This document shows, piece after piece, positions 13,051-26,258 of a DNA stretch of 64,000 nt. The notes beneath the pieces are model-generated. The model was given only the letters and a program-made list of their open reading frames with translations. It had not been told where the DNA came from and made no database searches. Source of the stretch: Hymenolepis diminuta (lineage: Eukaryota > Platyhelminthes > Cestoda > Cyclophyllidea > Hymenolepididae); assembly GCA_900708905.1 (NCBI GenBank), contig CAADRB010000002.1, forward strand, positions 2,269,830 to 2,333,829. Direction: 5' to 3'. Made by a program: the position numbers and the translations under genes. Within the stretch, counting starts at the first letter, position 1. Every line of letters begins with the position of its first letter.

Positions 13051-13361
13051 GATACGGACAGGAATATAGCATTGCATAGGTTATAAAAGTTAACTCAAGT
13101 TGAATTCTTATAATCTAATTAGTCCGTTCAGTAACATTCATTCTTAAAATAGTCCTCTTTACCAGTTTCCAGCTTTTAGGAGTTACCAAAATGAAGACGA
13201 TAAGATAATTTTAAAAGTAGTTTGATAACCTAAAAATGGTTTAACAGTTATCACTTTAGATGACTCGTCACTATAATTAATTAGAAAAAATGAATATTAC
13301 TTTAAAAAATATCGTTTATCCGGTCATTTTTTTTGATCTGGTTTATAAATTCTTTGAATAA

Positions 13362-16300
13362 ATGCGTACAGCCGACAAGGAGGCATTGTGGAAAAGCTTA
13401 AAATCCATTTTTGAAAAAGCTTTGTTGAGTGAAAAATTTGATAAAGGCGATTATCTAAACATTAGCAATATTATTTTTGTCTTTTATTCGAGTCCTGATA
13501 ACAAATTCAGTAACCACCTGGAGGCGCCCATGAAATATGTGTATGCAAATATTAAGCAATTCTTAGTAGAATATCACAGAGCTATCAGAAATGTAAGTCT
13601 TCTGTAGTCTCTTCTTTTTTAATTGATCTCTTAAAGGAAGCCTTTACTTTGTCAGGTTCAGATTTGTTGACATTTTACGCAACAAATTGGAGAAAATATT
13701 CTCTTTGGGCTAGTTTCATTGACAGAAGATGTGACCTACTAAATCGAACTTTCATAAGGCAAAGAGTTGAAGACAGGCCAAAAGAATACACAATATTATA
13801 TATGGTGAGTGTCAAAAACAGCGAAAAGGAGCCCGTTTTAATGTATTATATTTTTTGCTTTACGATTTTAGCTTTTCATACTATCATGGCGTGATCGGTT
13901 TTACATGCCTCTTCGTAATAGAATCAAGAAAGCTCTTCTTAAGGAAATCTGTAAAGAACGTAATGGCGAAATCGAATTAAGGCCGAACCTAAACATTGTG
14001 ATAGATAGCCTCCTTGGATTAAGCCTAATAGAGCAGATTTTTCATTGGCCGGAGTTCATATATGCTAACAAGAACTTCTTATGTGGGCCAGAGTCTTTCG
14101 CAATAAAATTGAGCGGACTTCCCTGGAAGCTAGAACCCACACTTTACACCAAGTTCTTTGAAAATCCTTTTTTGAAAGAGAGTGCGCAATATTATAGAAA
14201 AACGAGCGAAAGATATTTGGCTAATCATTCAGTATCGGACTACTTAAAGTGGGTAAGTAGGAACTTTGGTTAGCATCTTGAAGCATCACTCATGGTATTT
14301 ACTGCGGTCTCCTATTAATATTTTTATTTCACTTATGAAATGCAGGACTTGGAGTCCTTTAAATAGCTCCCCGAAAACACAATCACTAAATTCTGTCCTT
14401 CAAATGCTCGTATCCGGTTTGCCTTTCGACTTACAATTTTAGTTTGGTGGTCAGGTGAGCATGAGATAGACATCTTAGTTAGTAAGAATGGCATTGCGCT
14501 GATGGTGCAACGGTTAACATCTTCAAGTGTAAAGTTAGTGGGCGTAGGTTTGACGTCCATCGCCGCACATCCAGTGAATTGAATGGCTAACCACAAGAAG
14601 GTGAAAGAATTTGATTTTCTCATTGGAGAGTTCCCACGATACTTCCTCCCCCCACCCGGGATGAGCGTTGGAAAATATTCTCTTAAATAAGCCTGGAATT
14701 TACTGGTAAACCTGATTTGATATCATTAATTATATATAGATCATGTGAGTGCCTAATCAGTCTCTAGAACTAGTTTTATTACGCAATTCGGCTGAAACGG
14801 AATGGTTAGGTATATTGTGTGTAGTGTCAAATATCAGCCCTATTGCAGAATATCTTAGGTCCTCTCTAATGACAGCCCGGTTGCTAAGCATTACCAGAGG
14901 AATAGATTTGGTCCCATTATCTGGATTGTCGTAAACTATGAGGACAAACTTTAACAAGTGATGAAAAACTCGACAAGTTGATCAAATTTTGAATAACGAG
15001 CGACTGTATTAAAGCCTATTAGATTTGAGAAGTTTGACTTTAAATCGGGTTCTACAATTGCTCATAGTGATTGAAGAAAGACTGATACATCTATCCCAAC
15101 TATCTTTTCATTATTGACACTGCTTCACTTATATCCACCAAATAGACATTCGATCTCTCGCTTGACTTCTAACTTTGAGTATATATGAGCTGAAATTTTA
15201 ACGGCCCTGCGATGGGTCCTTAGCCATTCCATACTCTCAGTTAGTGGCATTACACTATGAGAATTGCAATCGTAGGCATCAAACTCCTTTTTGATTTTCT
15301 CCCTTTTCAATTCACGACAGTAATTGCCTGTTTTTTCTCCAAGGTGGAAATGTGCATTGAAGATGAAAAGAAGAGATCGGATGCTTATCTTTACAAGAAT
15401 ACCAGTTTCAAGCTATTTGAAAACATCAGTACTCCTCTAATCAAAGACCGAATTAGGAGAATTGCTGCCGAATTACCGAATTTATTAAAGGACGACAGAA
15501 CTGAGGGTGAGTTTTTGGTTTGGATGAAGTAATATATTCAATAAAATTTGAGTTAAACTTCGTTACTTGCTGCAGATGTGACTAGAATGTCTAAAGTATT
15601 ATCTCTCTATGAAGAAGGCGTAAGTCAGCTTGCTCAATTTTTGGAAATTTACGTGACTGAACTCGGTTCTGATGCATTGGAACAAATATGTGATGCTGCT
15701 AAAGAAGTAAAATTCATTAATTTTTTATTTAAACCAGCATGACTTTGAATGGCACTGACCATTTTCCTATTAAGAAACCCATAGTCTTTGTGGATGCCAT
15801 CATAGAAGTGATGTCTAAGTGTGAAAAATTACTCAGTGAAGTGTTTGACAAAAAACTGGTTTTTAAAAGAGCCATTGAAAAGGGTTATGAACAATTTATG
15901 AATAAAAATGCTGTCATACAAACAGCGGGACTAGTTCCTCAGCTGTTAGCTAAAAGTGCTGACTTTATTCTGCGGAAAAGGTAATACCCCTTTCTTTACC
16001 CTAACTTGCCTTTTATCTGCCTTCAGGAACACATTTCATACTTTCGAAGAATATTCTCAAGAAGTGGAACTCTATGAAAAGCTTACACATATTGTATGAT
16101 ACTTTGAAATCAGCCCTTGTCTCTCCATATCATTCTCCACTCTTAAAACTGTTGTTTTACTTCATTTAGGTTACTGTATTAAGATTGATTGAAGACAAGG
16201 ACACCTTTTTGGAGTTTTACAAAAATAGACTTGCTCGTCGGTTGATTTTCAATCAATCGGCCTCTCTAGAAGCCGAAGACGAGGTTATAGGCCACTTGAG

Positions 16301-19300
16301 GGGACACTGTGGTTTTGATTACACTTTCAAGATTACAACTATGCTGAAAGATGCTAGGCAAAATCGAGATCTTAAAAACATCTTCAGTAATTGGCTGAAG
16401 GCAAGAAGGAACCAACCGAAGGATCTGCTGGGTAGATTATGCTCTTATTTTCTAAATTGGACTCAGGGCTATGTTGTGGCATACAATAAGTTGTCAAACA
16501 TTAAGCTCCCTAACCATCGGCCCCAAAGTCTTAAGACAACAATTGCAATGTTAACATTTCAGTTTCTACTACCAAGATCTAAAAGAATAACAGGTATTAC
16601 TGGAGTAATACTGACTCAGTCCGAGCGAAAAATGATAGTGACTTAATTTTCTATGACTCCTTTTTAATTTTCCAAGAGAACTTAATGTTTTTCCACATCA
16701 CTAATTATATCCAGCATTGTATTTTCTAGGCTAACTATCGAAGCATGACACCCGCTTACTGACGATGATGATGGGCGACAACGTAGTCTCATGCGGCATG
16801 CAGACTCTCGATGTTCGACCACATGATATACTGGCTTTGAGATATGCCGCCAGCTGTCTCATTTGTCTACTTAAACAGTTGTAATCGACACAATGTACTA
16901 AGATATGATTTTTTCAAAAGCGTGTTCATTCCGGGATCTTCTGTGCCTTTTGTATGTACTTCCTGGTACGTCACAGAAATCACATGTAGGATGCTCATCC
17001 CAAGACAGAGAGTTGAATCTGATACGTTGAGTGATGTTGGTGTTGACGGCATAATTTTATCTTCCTATTAGTAATCTAATACGTTTATGGGTAGTGAATA
17101 AGTGAAAACCTAGAACTTCATTTCTCTGCCCTCTTCTGTATAAATAAATACATATGTATAAACCTCTCTGTTTCAGATATGGTTACTGGAGGTTCTCATT
17201 TCTTATGAAACTTGCCCTTATTGATTATTATCATATTCTTCAACAACTGTTTGACCCTAGTGATCCGCTAAAATCAGAGGATATAAAAAGGGAGACGACA
17301 TCTGGTAGTAAATGATGAAGTTAACCGGAGATAAGTCAGCAATATAGCCAACAAAGAACAGAGTTTCTGACCAGAAATGCTGGAGAATTCAGATCTGCTA
17401 TCACTAATGTATTTGTAATCTTATTGGTCATTAAAACAAATCCAGATGATGAATGGCCTTAAGCACTATTTGTACCTGTAGTACCCCAATCAAGTGGTTG
17501 TTAGCGTAGAGAAGGTTGTTCCTCCAATTTGGTAGGGATCGGCAGCTAAAAGACGAAGTTTGGATCCTAGTCTTACCTGCAATTTTTACAAATCTTCAAT
17601 AAAATAGTAGGACGGTTATTACCAAAGAGCGAGCTTGGAAGAGCGAGGGAAGATTAAAAGGGATGGGGCGTTCTGTAAGTGCTGGAGTTTGTGGTAGTGA
17701 GGTGGAAGTCTCACTATGTCAGTTTATAAGTTGTGCATATATTGTTCAACGGACAACATAAAATGTTGAGGGGAACGGAGGATATAAGTGGCATTCTTAA
17801 CGTATTTTTCAATTCATTTAAATGAATAGATGAAGTAAAATTCTCTGTAATGGTACTCCATTCCCAAGCCTGGCCCATAAGCAAACAGGAAGAAGTTCAT
17901 CTTCCAGTTGAGGTAAATTCTCGTCATTAGACTGGTTTCTCCTATATTCTTAAGAGACTAGATGAAATTTTTTTCTAATTCTCTAGTTGGAACAATGCGT
18001 CCGCGTATATACAAAATTTTATCGTGAACATCGCCCTGGAACGAAGCTAGGTTGGTGTTTCCAAGTATCACACGGAGACATAGTTCCTCTCTATACCAAA
18101 AGACGCTTCTCATTTGAGGTAAATTAATACTCTTTTCCCATTTTGTAAACATTTATCTAAAAATGCAATATTATCTCTTAAAGGTCTCCACATATCAAAT
18201 TGCTATTTTAATGCTCTTTAATAACGCCAATTGCTACACAGTTCGCCAGATTACGCAGCTTACAAACGTTGAGGAGTATCAAGTGATTCAGATTCTCAAT
18301 TACTTTCTGCAAAAGAGGATTCTTATGGTGACTGAAAGCGACGGCTCTGAAGAACAGCTGACACAGCAACAGGTGGGCCTATCCGGATCGATTACTTCAA
18401 TACCAACTCTCACTGAAGATACACTGATTACGCTCTATTTCAATTATACAAAGTAGGTCCTCTAAAGATCATAATTGTCTATTTATTTAAAAATTATAAG
18501 CATGCTTCTTATCGGATATAGATAGAGTGAGTGCAACTAAGTAGAAAATACACAGAAAGGTCCAAGAAAACCTCAAATGGGACACGTCTTGACCAGATCA
18601 CATCCTGGTATATTTTGTCAAACTTCAACTGACAATTACACACTCCAGAGGCCAGACTGAGAGTTCAATATGTTCAAATTCCAGATGTTTGAGCATGACA
18701 GAGGGGAACCAGATTTTTTATTTAATAACAAAGATAGCATGCATTATTCGGACAAGCGGATAACTTTTAGGTTTTAATTTGGAAAAGAGGGCAGTGGCAC
18801 TTTGACAACAGGGCTCGGAATTTTCGCTTATTCAGTTCAAGTCTAAGTATATAATCACAATTTTTCGTTGCTACCATGAATTTCGAAGCTTATCTACCTA
18901 CATCATACATTGACTAAAATGTTTATGGAGGATAATCAAGATTGGAGATGGCATTCTGACACATGATGGTTCAAATATCCATGTCTTCTGCAATACTCGA
19001 TTGTGTTAAAGGACTTCTTCCTTAGTTAGTGAGCTGGACTTGTGCGAATTTTTTGTGTGCAGAGTTTTGCATTTTGCACAATTATAGACTTAGGAATTTT
19101 TTGTAACGTTTAGCTTAATTCGTTTTAAGTTGGTTTTTTGTGCACCTTTCTTCTAATGCCAATATTTACCCGGATAGAACCTGATATGATTGTCTCTTCT
19201 CTCTGGGTAACGTAACCGACCCCTAGATTTCCTAAGTAATTGCACAACCAAACGACAAAGTCAACACGACTCGCATTTCATATTTGAAAGATCAAAGGAC

Positions 19301-20709
19301 ATTTTATACAGTTTGCAATAATAATATATATTAATTCATCCGAATAAAACGGAATTAAAAGAGGTGGGAATTGAAAGGTGGAAAGTAAGGATTTTACACC
19401 TATGAGAATTATTTTTCGAGAAAAATATGCTCAGATTTGTAGCAAGTTCGTCTTCGTCGTGAGATCAACGAGTGGAATGCCGTTGATTATCACTAGCAGA
19501 AACAAGTTCGTGGTCTTTGATCTGTAAACTAGAATGACTGATATTGTCATCTTCAACCCTTTCAAGTCAAGCCATATTTGAAACTTCTGCATACTGGTGT
19601 TTGGGGCAATGTAGCTTCGGTTTTAAAGAGGTCTTAACAGACTCATGATGGCTAATCATTTATAACACACTGAATAACTTTTCCCCTATTATTTTCAGCA
19701 AAAATACTCGCATTTATCTCCACTTCCTCTCGAAGAGTGAGGAGAAAGCTGAAACCCAGAAAGCCATGGCCTGCATTGAAAGTGATCGCAAAGATATTAT
19801 TGGGGTATTACATAATTTTTTGCCTGAACTAGAATGTGAAAATTTGATTAACTGCAAAGTATTTCTATTTACTAGGCCTGCATTGTCCGAATTTTGAAGA
19901 CGCGAAAGAGGCTAAGTCTTCAAGAATTGTGGGAAGAGGTTAGGAAACAACTGGCTAGTCATTTCAACCCTTCCCTACCGCAATTAAAGGTAGGTCAATG
20001 ATACTCTTTTATATTATGCATTTACTTTTTCCTATTTAAAATAGAAATAACTGGCTAGATATACAGTAATCCATCCACTTCTAGTTGCTATTAATCTATA
20101 CTCGAAGTCCAGAATAAGGAAGGTCACAGGCATACGAAAGTTAACTCAGATCAAACGAAGGAATTATGAGATTTTAGGAAGAATAGTCTAAACAAGTATT
20201 TATCACAAGATAAATCACAGATAGGAAAACATAGAATGAGAGGCCGTAGAGACCAACATCAATATGAAAAACTGATAAAATGGATCCCAAGCCATTAAAG
20301 TAACGAGGCTTTGAGGAAGCTTCATGAAACTCTGGGTTGCGCATATTTCATCTTATAGCTTCTCATAGGTCCCTGTTCTCTTCTGTTGATCTGCGTAATG
20401 GCAAGTGCTTCCATACTGACGATAATGAGGTCCCAATTCTTCAGTAGCAACATGTATGATAACTTAAAGCACCTGCGTATACGAACTATTTGTGCAAGTG
20501 TCGAAGACTCTCTGAGAAAAATTTTTTCCCATATTTAAAGCAGGAATGGAAATAGCTCTGTTGAGGGACGGGGAATCCGATATCAAATATAATCGCATCA
20601 ATTTTCACTCTTTTTTATTCTTGCCCAGCTAAATATTGAAAAATTAATCGAGAGAGGATTTATCAGACGAGATCCAAATGATATGAAAGTCTACGAATAT
20701 ATTGCCTAA
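13362..20709 (+). CDS. CUL1: Cullin-1-like protein, copy B (intact, 14 exons)
   Basis: Scaffold of an SCF-type ubiquitin ligase, by family. Coding exons, all joining in phase: 13362-13592, 13637-13804, 13872-14252, 15344-15506, 15576-15706, 15775-15980, 16027-16093, 16170-16431, 17830-17912, 17987-18118, 18184-18452, 19699-19804, 19876-19989, 20629-20709. Total 2394 nt, 797 aa (human CUL1 is 776). Seen in order: DLLTFYATNWRKY and the N-terminal helical repeats; the cullin-homology core IEDKDTFLEFYKNRLARRLI with HCGFDYTFKITTMLKDAR; FSVMVLHSQAWP; the first winged helix VSTYQIAILMLFNNAN; the second with ACIVRILKTRKRL, whose ILK lysine is the NEDD8 site; C-terminus VYEYIA, close to the canonical YxYLA. 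CUL1 type is inferred from SWRDRF (CUL1 TWRDCL) and TLITLYFNY (TLIKLYLGY). It is strongly diverged from CUL1 outside these motifs. An alternative is readthrough of the exon 8 donor, open to 16646. Confidence 0.9.
14475..14610 (+). repeat. tRNA-derived SINE-like element, copy 3 (in cullin B intron 3)
   Basis: A-box-like TGGTGCAACGGTTA near 14505 and B-box-like GGTTTGACGTCC near 14550, spaced as in a tRNA-derived promoter, followed by CATCGCCGCACATCCAGTG, which is shared with copy 2 in the opposite orientation. It sits in the 1.1-kb intron between exons 3 and 4. Confidence 0.55.
19195..19415. repeat. Interspersed repeat R1, copy 2 (in cullin B intron 11)
   Basis: Matches 5725-5985 in two blocks: GGTAACGTAACCGACCCCTA with GATTTCCTAAG, then CGAATAAAACGGAATTAAAA with GGGAATTGAAAGGTGG. 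It lies in the 1.25-kb intron between the first winged-helix exon and exon 12. Confidence 0.55.
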
Positions 20710-22029
20710 TAGACGGCAGCACAAGACTCTCTCTCCTTCAATATATTGCTTAGAAGTACCTACTTCTGCTATCCTCCCGTCAATATAATTTTCATATCAA
20801 ATATGATTATCTCGCTCTAAGGACTTCGAGTTGCATCTCTTTGTACCTATGCTTATAAATTAGGATATATTCGAGAAATCTACCATTTAGGATTCACCAG
20901 AGTAAGATAGAAAAAATTATGCGAAGAAAGCTTCTGAAAGCTTCCTTATTAACATGGTAGATTGCGGACTGGATGATTGTATCTTGTCGAGTCGAAAAGC
21001 AACTTTAAGAATGAAGGAGAGTCATTGGTAGGACAGAATGGAGCTTATTATGTGGGAGATATAAACCGATAGTAATTTTAGGGAAATTACTTATATTATG
21101 CCTGCCGCAAATTCAATACAAACTTATGTGTCTGTCGTCTTCATAAAGGCCTTGTATAGACAGTTGAAAGTATATTTAATTTTCAAATACGGTTCTCAAC
21201 GTACGAATTGAGTAGGAAAAAGGGGTATTGCTCGATCATTTTAAGGTATAAAGAAACTCTAGCCAGAGAGTAGATATAGGACTGTCCCTCATTTTGACCT
21301 TTATCTGAATGTCTCGTATATTGTGGTATTCGGGCTCCTTTTAGAACATGACCACTTAAGTACTGTTGACCGCCCCTTTGCCCTCAAATGTGCCTAGTTC
21401 GTCCATCTAATTATTTGTTATAGGCATACTATAAGAGTATGCATATTCTCTCTGAGGTCTCCTGAAGTCTTTTACATTTTGTTTCCTACAAGTTTTAAAG
21501 TGATTCCAGCTAACGATCCTAAAATGTCCACTAACATAGTAGAGAGGGGAGAAGAGAAGACCAATTTAAAGTGGTTGGAAGGTTATGCATCAGCTCAAAG
21601 AAATAATTTCATAATTAAACGTTTTTTTCAGTATAGGGAGGAAGAAGAAATGTTAACATCATCAATAAAAAAATATTTATTAATTTTCATGCTTTCATTT
21701 TTCTCCTTGACAAGTTACAATTCCCACTTTTTGTATGCATAAAAATCTCGTTGTCTAGCTGTTGTTTCCCACAGGAATTGATGCAAATGAACGAACCTTT
21801 CGTCTAAATGATAGTTAGTATCCGCATAAAATCGAACATTGTCATTTTAATACCATCTGTAGAAGTTAACTCTATTTATTTAATTATTTGCATCACATAT
21901 TCCTACGACAAGGCAAGTAAGCTTACAATTATTCATCGTGAAATAACATTTGAACACGGAAAACAGAAAACTTATTCATTTGGACATTAAGAGGAAAATA
22001 ACAATGAAAATTGGATCAGTTCTAAGATT

Positions 22030-22320
22030 ACTGGAAATATTTATCGAGCCAGTCTTACTCTACGGCTTATTCACAATTGTTTATCCATAAGTTAAAGATG
22101 GATAAAAGATTAAAGGCTCTCCAGAAAACTATTCAAAGAATGTTGCCAGGATTTTACTCCGGAGGACAAATTAATAAAAATGTCCTGTCAGAAATTGTCC
22201 CTCTCAGAATCTTTGCCTCAAAATTACAAGGACGAAGATTAAATTTATGGACAAGTCTTCACAGAGGAGGCAAGATACAAGCCAAAGTTCAGTTGAAAAC
22301 CCATTTACTAAAGGTAATTA
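22030..22320 (+). mobile_element. Possible non-LTR reverse transcriptase relic
   Basis: One frame reads FIEPVLLYGLF, which resembles the LLYG motif at the end of the RT domain of non-LTR retrotransposons. A shifted frame continues with RLKALQKTIQRML, EIVPLRIFASKLQ and RRLNLW, which has the spacing of the post-RT region (LQ..R.L, then RRL.W). The two parts are in different frames with a stop between, so at best it is a dead fragment. Similarity is from memory of the family layout only. Confidence 0.3.
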
Positions 22321-23629
22321 AGGCAATTTCTGAACATCAACCATAACTAAAAGGTGTGAGAAAAAGGGAAATAATATGTGTAGAGTCGCAGTATCATGGA
22401 ATTTTGCAAACTGGGATGAGAATGTTCAGTTAGATAGATCACCGCAAATTCTAAGAGGATCTACAAATGAGTAGACTCCATTGTCCAATAGATGCATGCT
22501 AAAAAGTTATGTAAGAAGAGGATGGTTACGAAATCAATGAGAAACATATCACTCGGATTTCTCATATGAAGAACAAGATGATTACAACAAAAGTTAAGTC
22601 AGAAAGCAGTCGACCTGATGATTCTGAAGCTCAGATCATGTAATGCATTCACAATTCTAAACTCACACTCTTATTGCCTAACTACTCCTTCTCAAAAGTT
22701 AAAACACTCTCTTCATAAATTCTCACTTCCCATATATTTGAATGCTTCCCCATAACCAACAATCGTCAAAATATTTTAGCTTTGCCAGGGGGTATATAAT
22801 AAAATCTTGGTCGTATCGAATCTGGGAGTTTGACCATTTAATGGACATCGATAAATTCATACAGGTCTAGAAAGAGCTGTAAAGGAGATGTGTTGATTTT
22901 GTGACACATCTACGGCTAGCAATTTCTTAAATTACGGATCCATCTACCACCATTTATCGCAGATTTACCTTTACTTTCTGCCCTGACTCTTCGTTGATTA
23001 TTTCTTCGAATATTGATTTTCCTTAATTATCTAGTTCCCCACAAGGAGCCTAAATCGTATATTTATGTCTCCTATAATCCTTTAGGAAAATACTTTTCGT
23101 TCTCTCCGAAAGCAATTATTGAAGCCAAGTTTTATATCCAATTCCAATCTTATTCATATTGGAGCTTGTATTATTTGGAAGGGAGATGTATTATTAAATT
23201 AATCCTCTGCAAATAATTCGCCAACTGTACCACATTTCCAATAAGATTTGATAATGAATATGACGTTCAAGTGTTAAAAAACTCTAATTACAGTTGAAAT
23301 ATTTAAACTGCACTTTAAATGGTTGATTCATTCGTATTAAAAATTCCAAAAATGAGAGCACAAAAAGCATGAAAATTAGCTGGATACTGCAATGTTGATG
23401 GAAACGAATAAACAGACTGAAAACATTCCTAGGAGATCGCATGGAACTTTTCGGTTGCACAAAATTCACAGACTTCATCACTTGTGCAAATAATTGTCCA
23501 TTACTGGATTTCTAGACTTATACCTGCATCTGAGAAAAAAACTCATCTATCCTACCTCTGTTATGTTAAAACTATGTGCTGATGAACTGCATGTAATAAA
23601 ATTTTGTCTTCGTAACTATTGGAAGGAAA

Positions 23630-23890
23630 AACGAAATGAAACGGTAAGACCGACCCTTCTTGATTAAATAATACTGGTCAGTAAGCACCTAACAATGTAG
23701 GTAAGCATTTGCTGCAATCCAGGGGACGAATAGTGAAATTTGAATTTGGAAACGTGAACTATCCGTTTAGTAATTGTTGTACAACCTGAGTACAAAGATC
23801 AAATAGAGTAAGCCTCTTTGATACCTTGATATTGATTCCTGTTTTTTTATCCCTTCACTTTTATCATTTGTTAGAATCACTGGAAAAAAT
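23630..23890. repeat. Interspersed repeat R2, copy 1
   Basis: Shares long colinear similarity with 59390-59650: AAGACCGAC then TCAGTAAGCACCTAACA, GTAAGCATTTGCTGCAATCC with AGGGG(A/T)CGAAT, TTGTACAACCT, AAATCAAA and TTGATACCTTGA. Over 200 bases are alignable by eye, so this is a genuine repeat family. No coding content or terminal repeats were recognised. Confidence 0.75.
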
Positions 23891-24549
23891 TTGTTTTACT
23901 GTGGGTAATAATAATAGTAGTGTAACCTCAGTTGGTACCTAGCAGTGTACCAGAGGTAGCCTAGATTATACAATTGGTAACTGTACTGGTATTCACGCTG
24001 CAACATAGCTTTGCATTAGGAACGAATATCGTTGTGAATGAATTTTATAAGAACTGAAAAGTGGATTATCAAATAGCATTAGTTGTTAATAAATGCATTT
24101 GACAAAAAGGATTCTTGAGGCTTTGATTAAAATTTGCCCTTATAAATGCATGGAAATCGGAAAATAATAAAAAGCATATTAAATATACGGATTTCAGTAT
24201 AAATTTAACTGCTGTTGAAAGCGAGAGGTAGATGGAAAATTGAGAACTTAAAGTTAAGGAGTCATTTTCGGGATTGTGCTGACATTTATCGCATTCCAGT
24301 AAATAGAGCAGTTTAAAATAACAGAAGTGGTTTTCAGGTTCAGAATTTATGGCGCCTAGCTCACCCAGTGCTTGATAAAACTTCGTGCGAAACGGATTTA
24401 CAATTTTGTTAATATGTGAAGCTTATATTTTACCCATATAGATGAATAAGAAAATATAAGCAGTCGTATGTCCATATGATTTATTTGAAAATAACAGACA
24501 GTAACAGAGCCCAAGGGAAATAACAAAAGTTTAGCATTCATTGTGCATG

Positions 24550-24650
24550 AATGGCACAGCAGTCAAAGTGCACGTCCACAAAGTCAGAGATCACAAAATT
24601 AAAGCCCATTGCTATATGTCCAGTGGTGTGGTTGACAAGCCTTCCTGTTT
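24550..24650 (+). repeat. tRNA-derived SINE-like element, copy 4
   Basis: Contains ATGGCACAGCAGTCAAAGTG (A-box-like) and AAGTCAGAGATCAC, followed by GCCCATTGCTATATGTCC, which parallels CGCCCATTGAAGCATAT of the copy at 55817-55888 (minus strand). It is more degraded than the others. Confidence 0.4.
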
Positions 24651-25116
24651 GATTCTGTTATACAATACGGTATAATGCGAATTCCTCATAAGAGCAGTTT
24701 CAGGATAACTTCCCTTTACCTAAGTCAAGTACCGTGAACACTTTCTCTAACGGGCTTTGGAAGCTTAAAATTCATTGTTAGTCTAAAATATTGACATGAT
24801 AATTATACCTAACGATTCACAATTCATTAGCTTTTCATAAATGTATATACTGATTTTACATCCTTACTGAAGTCAAGGACATTTAACTCGCACTAACTGG
24901 TTTTCCATTCATTCCAATGTAATTACCATCGCTTCCACTTAAACTAGAAAAAAGAAATAATAAATCCTTCGTAAAGGTCACTTAAAATCTAAAATTGTTT
25001 CCCTTATTATCCATATCTAGGCCTACCTGGTTTTAACTCTCGTACATATCTAATCTTAGCAAACTTAAGGCCAATTGAATGAATATGTTTTCGAAGTACA
25101 CATTCCTATCAGATAG

Positions 25117-25425
25117 ATGGCATCGCGAAGACTTTCTAGTAGATATAAAAAGGCAGTAGCAATCCACTTATGTGACTTCTATGAATTCACACAAATACGC
25201 CTAACATTCTTTGGCTTGCAAATTTCAGTTAATACCAGTATGTCTCTCCCTACATCTAGAAATCAGGACTGTATCAGTGAGATGTTAATGCTTTCTCAGC
25301 TGGAAAGCCGTGGCCTTGTTTTTAGTCAGTTATTAATTTCATACGTACAACCCAATTGGTCTACGCTAACAAGGCTGATTGAATCACGTGCGCTAGAGCT
25401 CACCACGGGAAGTGCGAACATGTAA
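25117..25425 (+). other. Unrecognised open frame, probably repeat-derived
   Basis: A 102-codon open frame (begins MASRRLSSRYKKAVA, ends LTRLIESRALELTTG). It matches no family I recognise. Its 3' end (CACGTGCGCTAGAGC, then AACCAATCAG) has features of the repeat near 48625. There are no convincing splice signals around it. Confidence 0.2.
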
Positions 25426-26258
25426 CCGGTCGCGTTGAAATCAAGCGCGGCGTGCGTGCAGAGACCTCCCCAACCAATCAGCAATCAAGATCCCTGCAGC
25501 CCAGCATGGTTTTGTATTTAATGACTAGGCTTTCATGAAAAAGCAACGAAGTGGTCAAGAAACCTTCTCCACTCAGCATCTTATCGGTTCTTACCACTTT
25601 GGACATAGCTTAGCTAATTTGGGAGTGAATTGATAATAGAGGTCTCTACAAAATTATACTGAACGATAGCCATGTAATTTTGCAAATATTATGAATAATT
25701 AACAAGAATTCTTTCTTGGGTGAAAATTATTCATTTTCATCCATTACTGTTGCATTGATACTATCTGGGAAATCCCATTCTGTTGCACCAGTATTAAAAA
25801 ACCAGATTGACGATTTCAACCACAAAGATTGAACCAGTTAGTATTGAACATATGGCGCAAGTATTTACACTTATCTCTAATATATCTGAATCAGATTACA
25901 TCTTAGTTCATTATTCAGGTGACCGAGAGAGAGATCGAGAGATTGTATTTATTATCCTTTCCCTCTACTCAATTTGACAGTATATCTGTATATTTACCTT
26001 TCTCCTTATAATGAGAAAACGAAAACTAAACTGATTATAGTAGATTGGACCATTCTAAACAGAAGAGTGAAATCTTCTTCCACAGATCAGTCTAAAATGC
26101 CAACATTTTGAATTAATTAACATCAGCATTCATATCTCATTGCACAAGTAATAATTGATTTTATATGATTACTAAGTTTAAATAAACTGAGTACCAGTCT
26201 TAATACAACTCTTCCTTTCGTCATTTTTGCATTTTACACCCTCAAAGTAAAAAAGAAG

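Larger units (their letters stand above)
20710..26258. other. Intergenic DNA between cullin copies B and C
   Basis: About 5.5 kb with no convincing gene. It holds an RT-like relic (22030-22320), repeat R2 (23630-23890), a SINE-like element (24550-24650) and an unrecognised open frame (25117-25425). The rest is AT-rich and repeat-like. Confidence 0.55.

Noticed and set aside
17177..17320. Open stretch reading YGYWRFSFLMKLALIDYY as a possible cullin exon
   Set aside because: It does not align with any cullin exon, and exon 8 joins exon 9 (17830) in phase without it.
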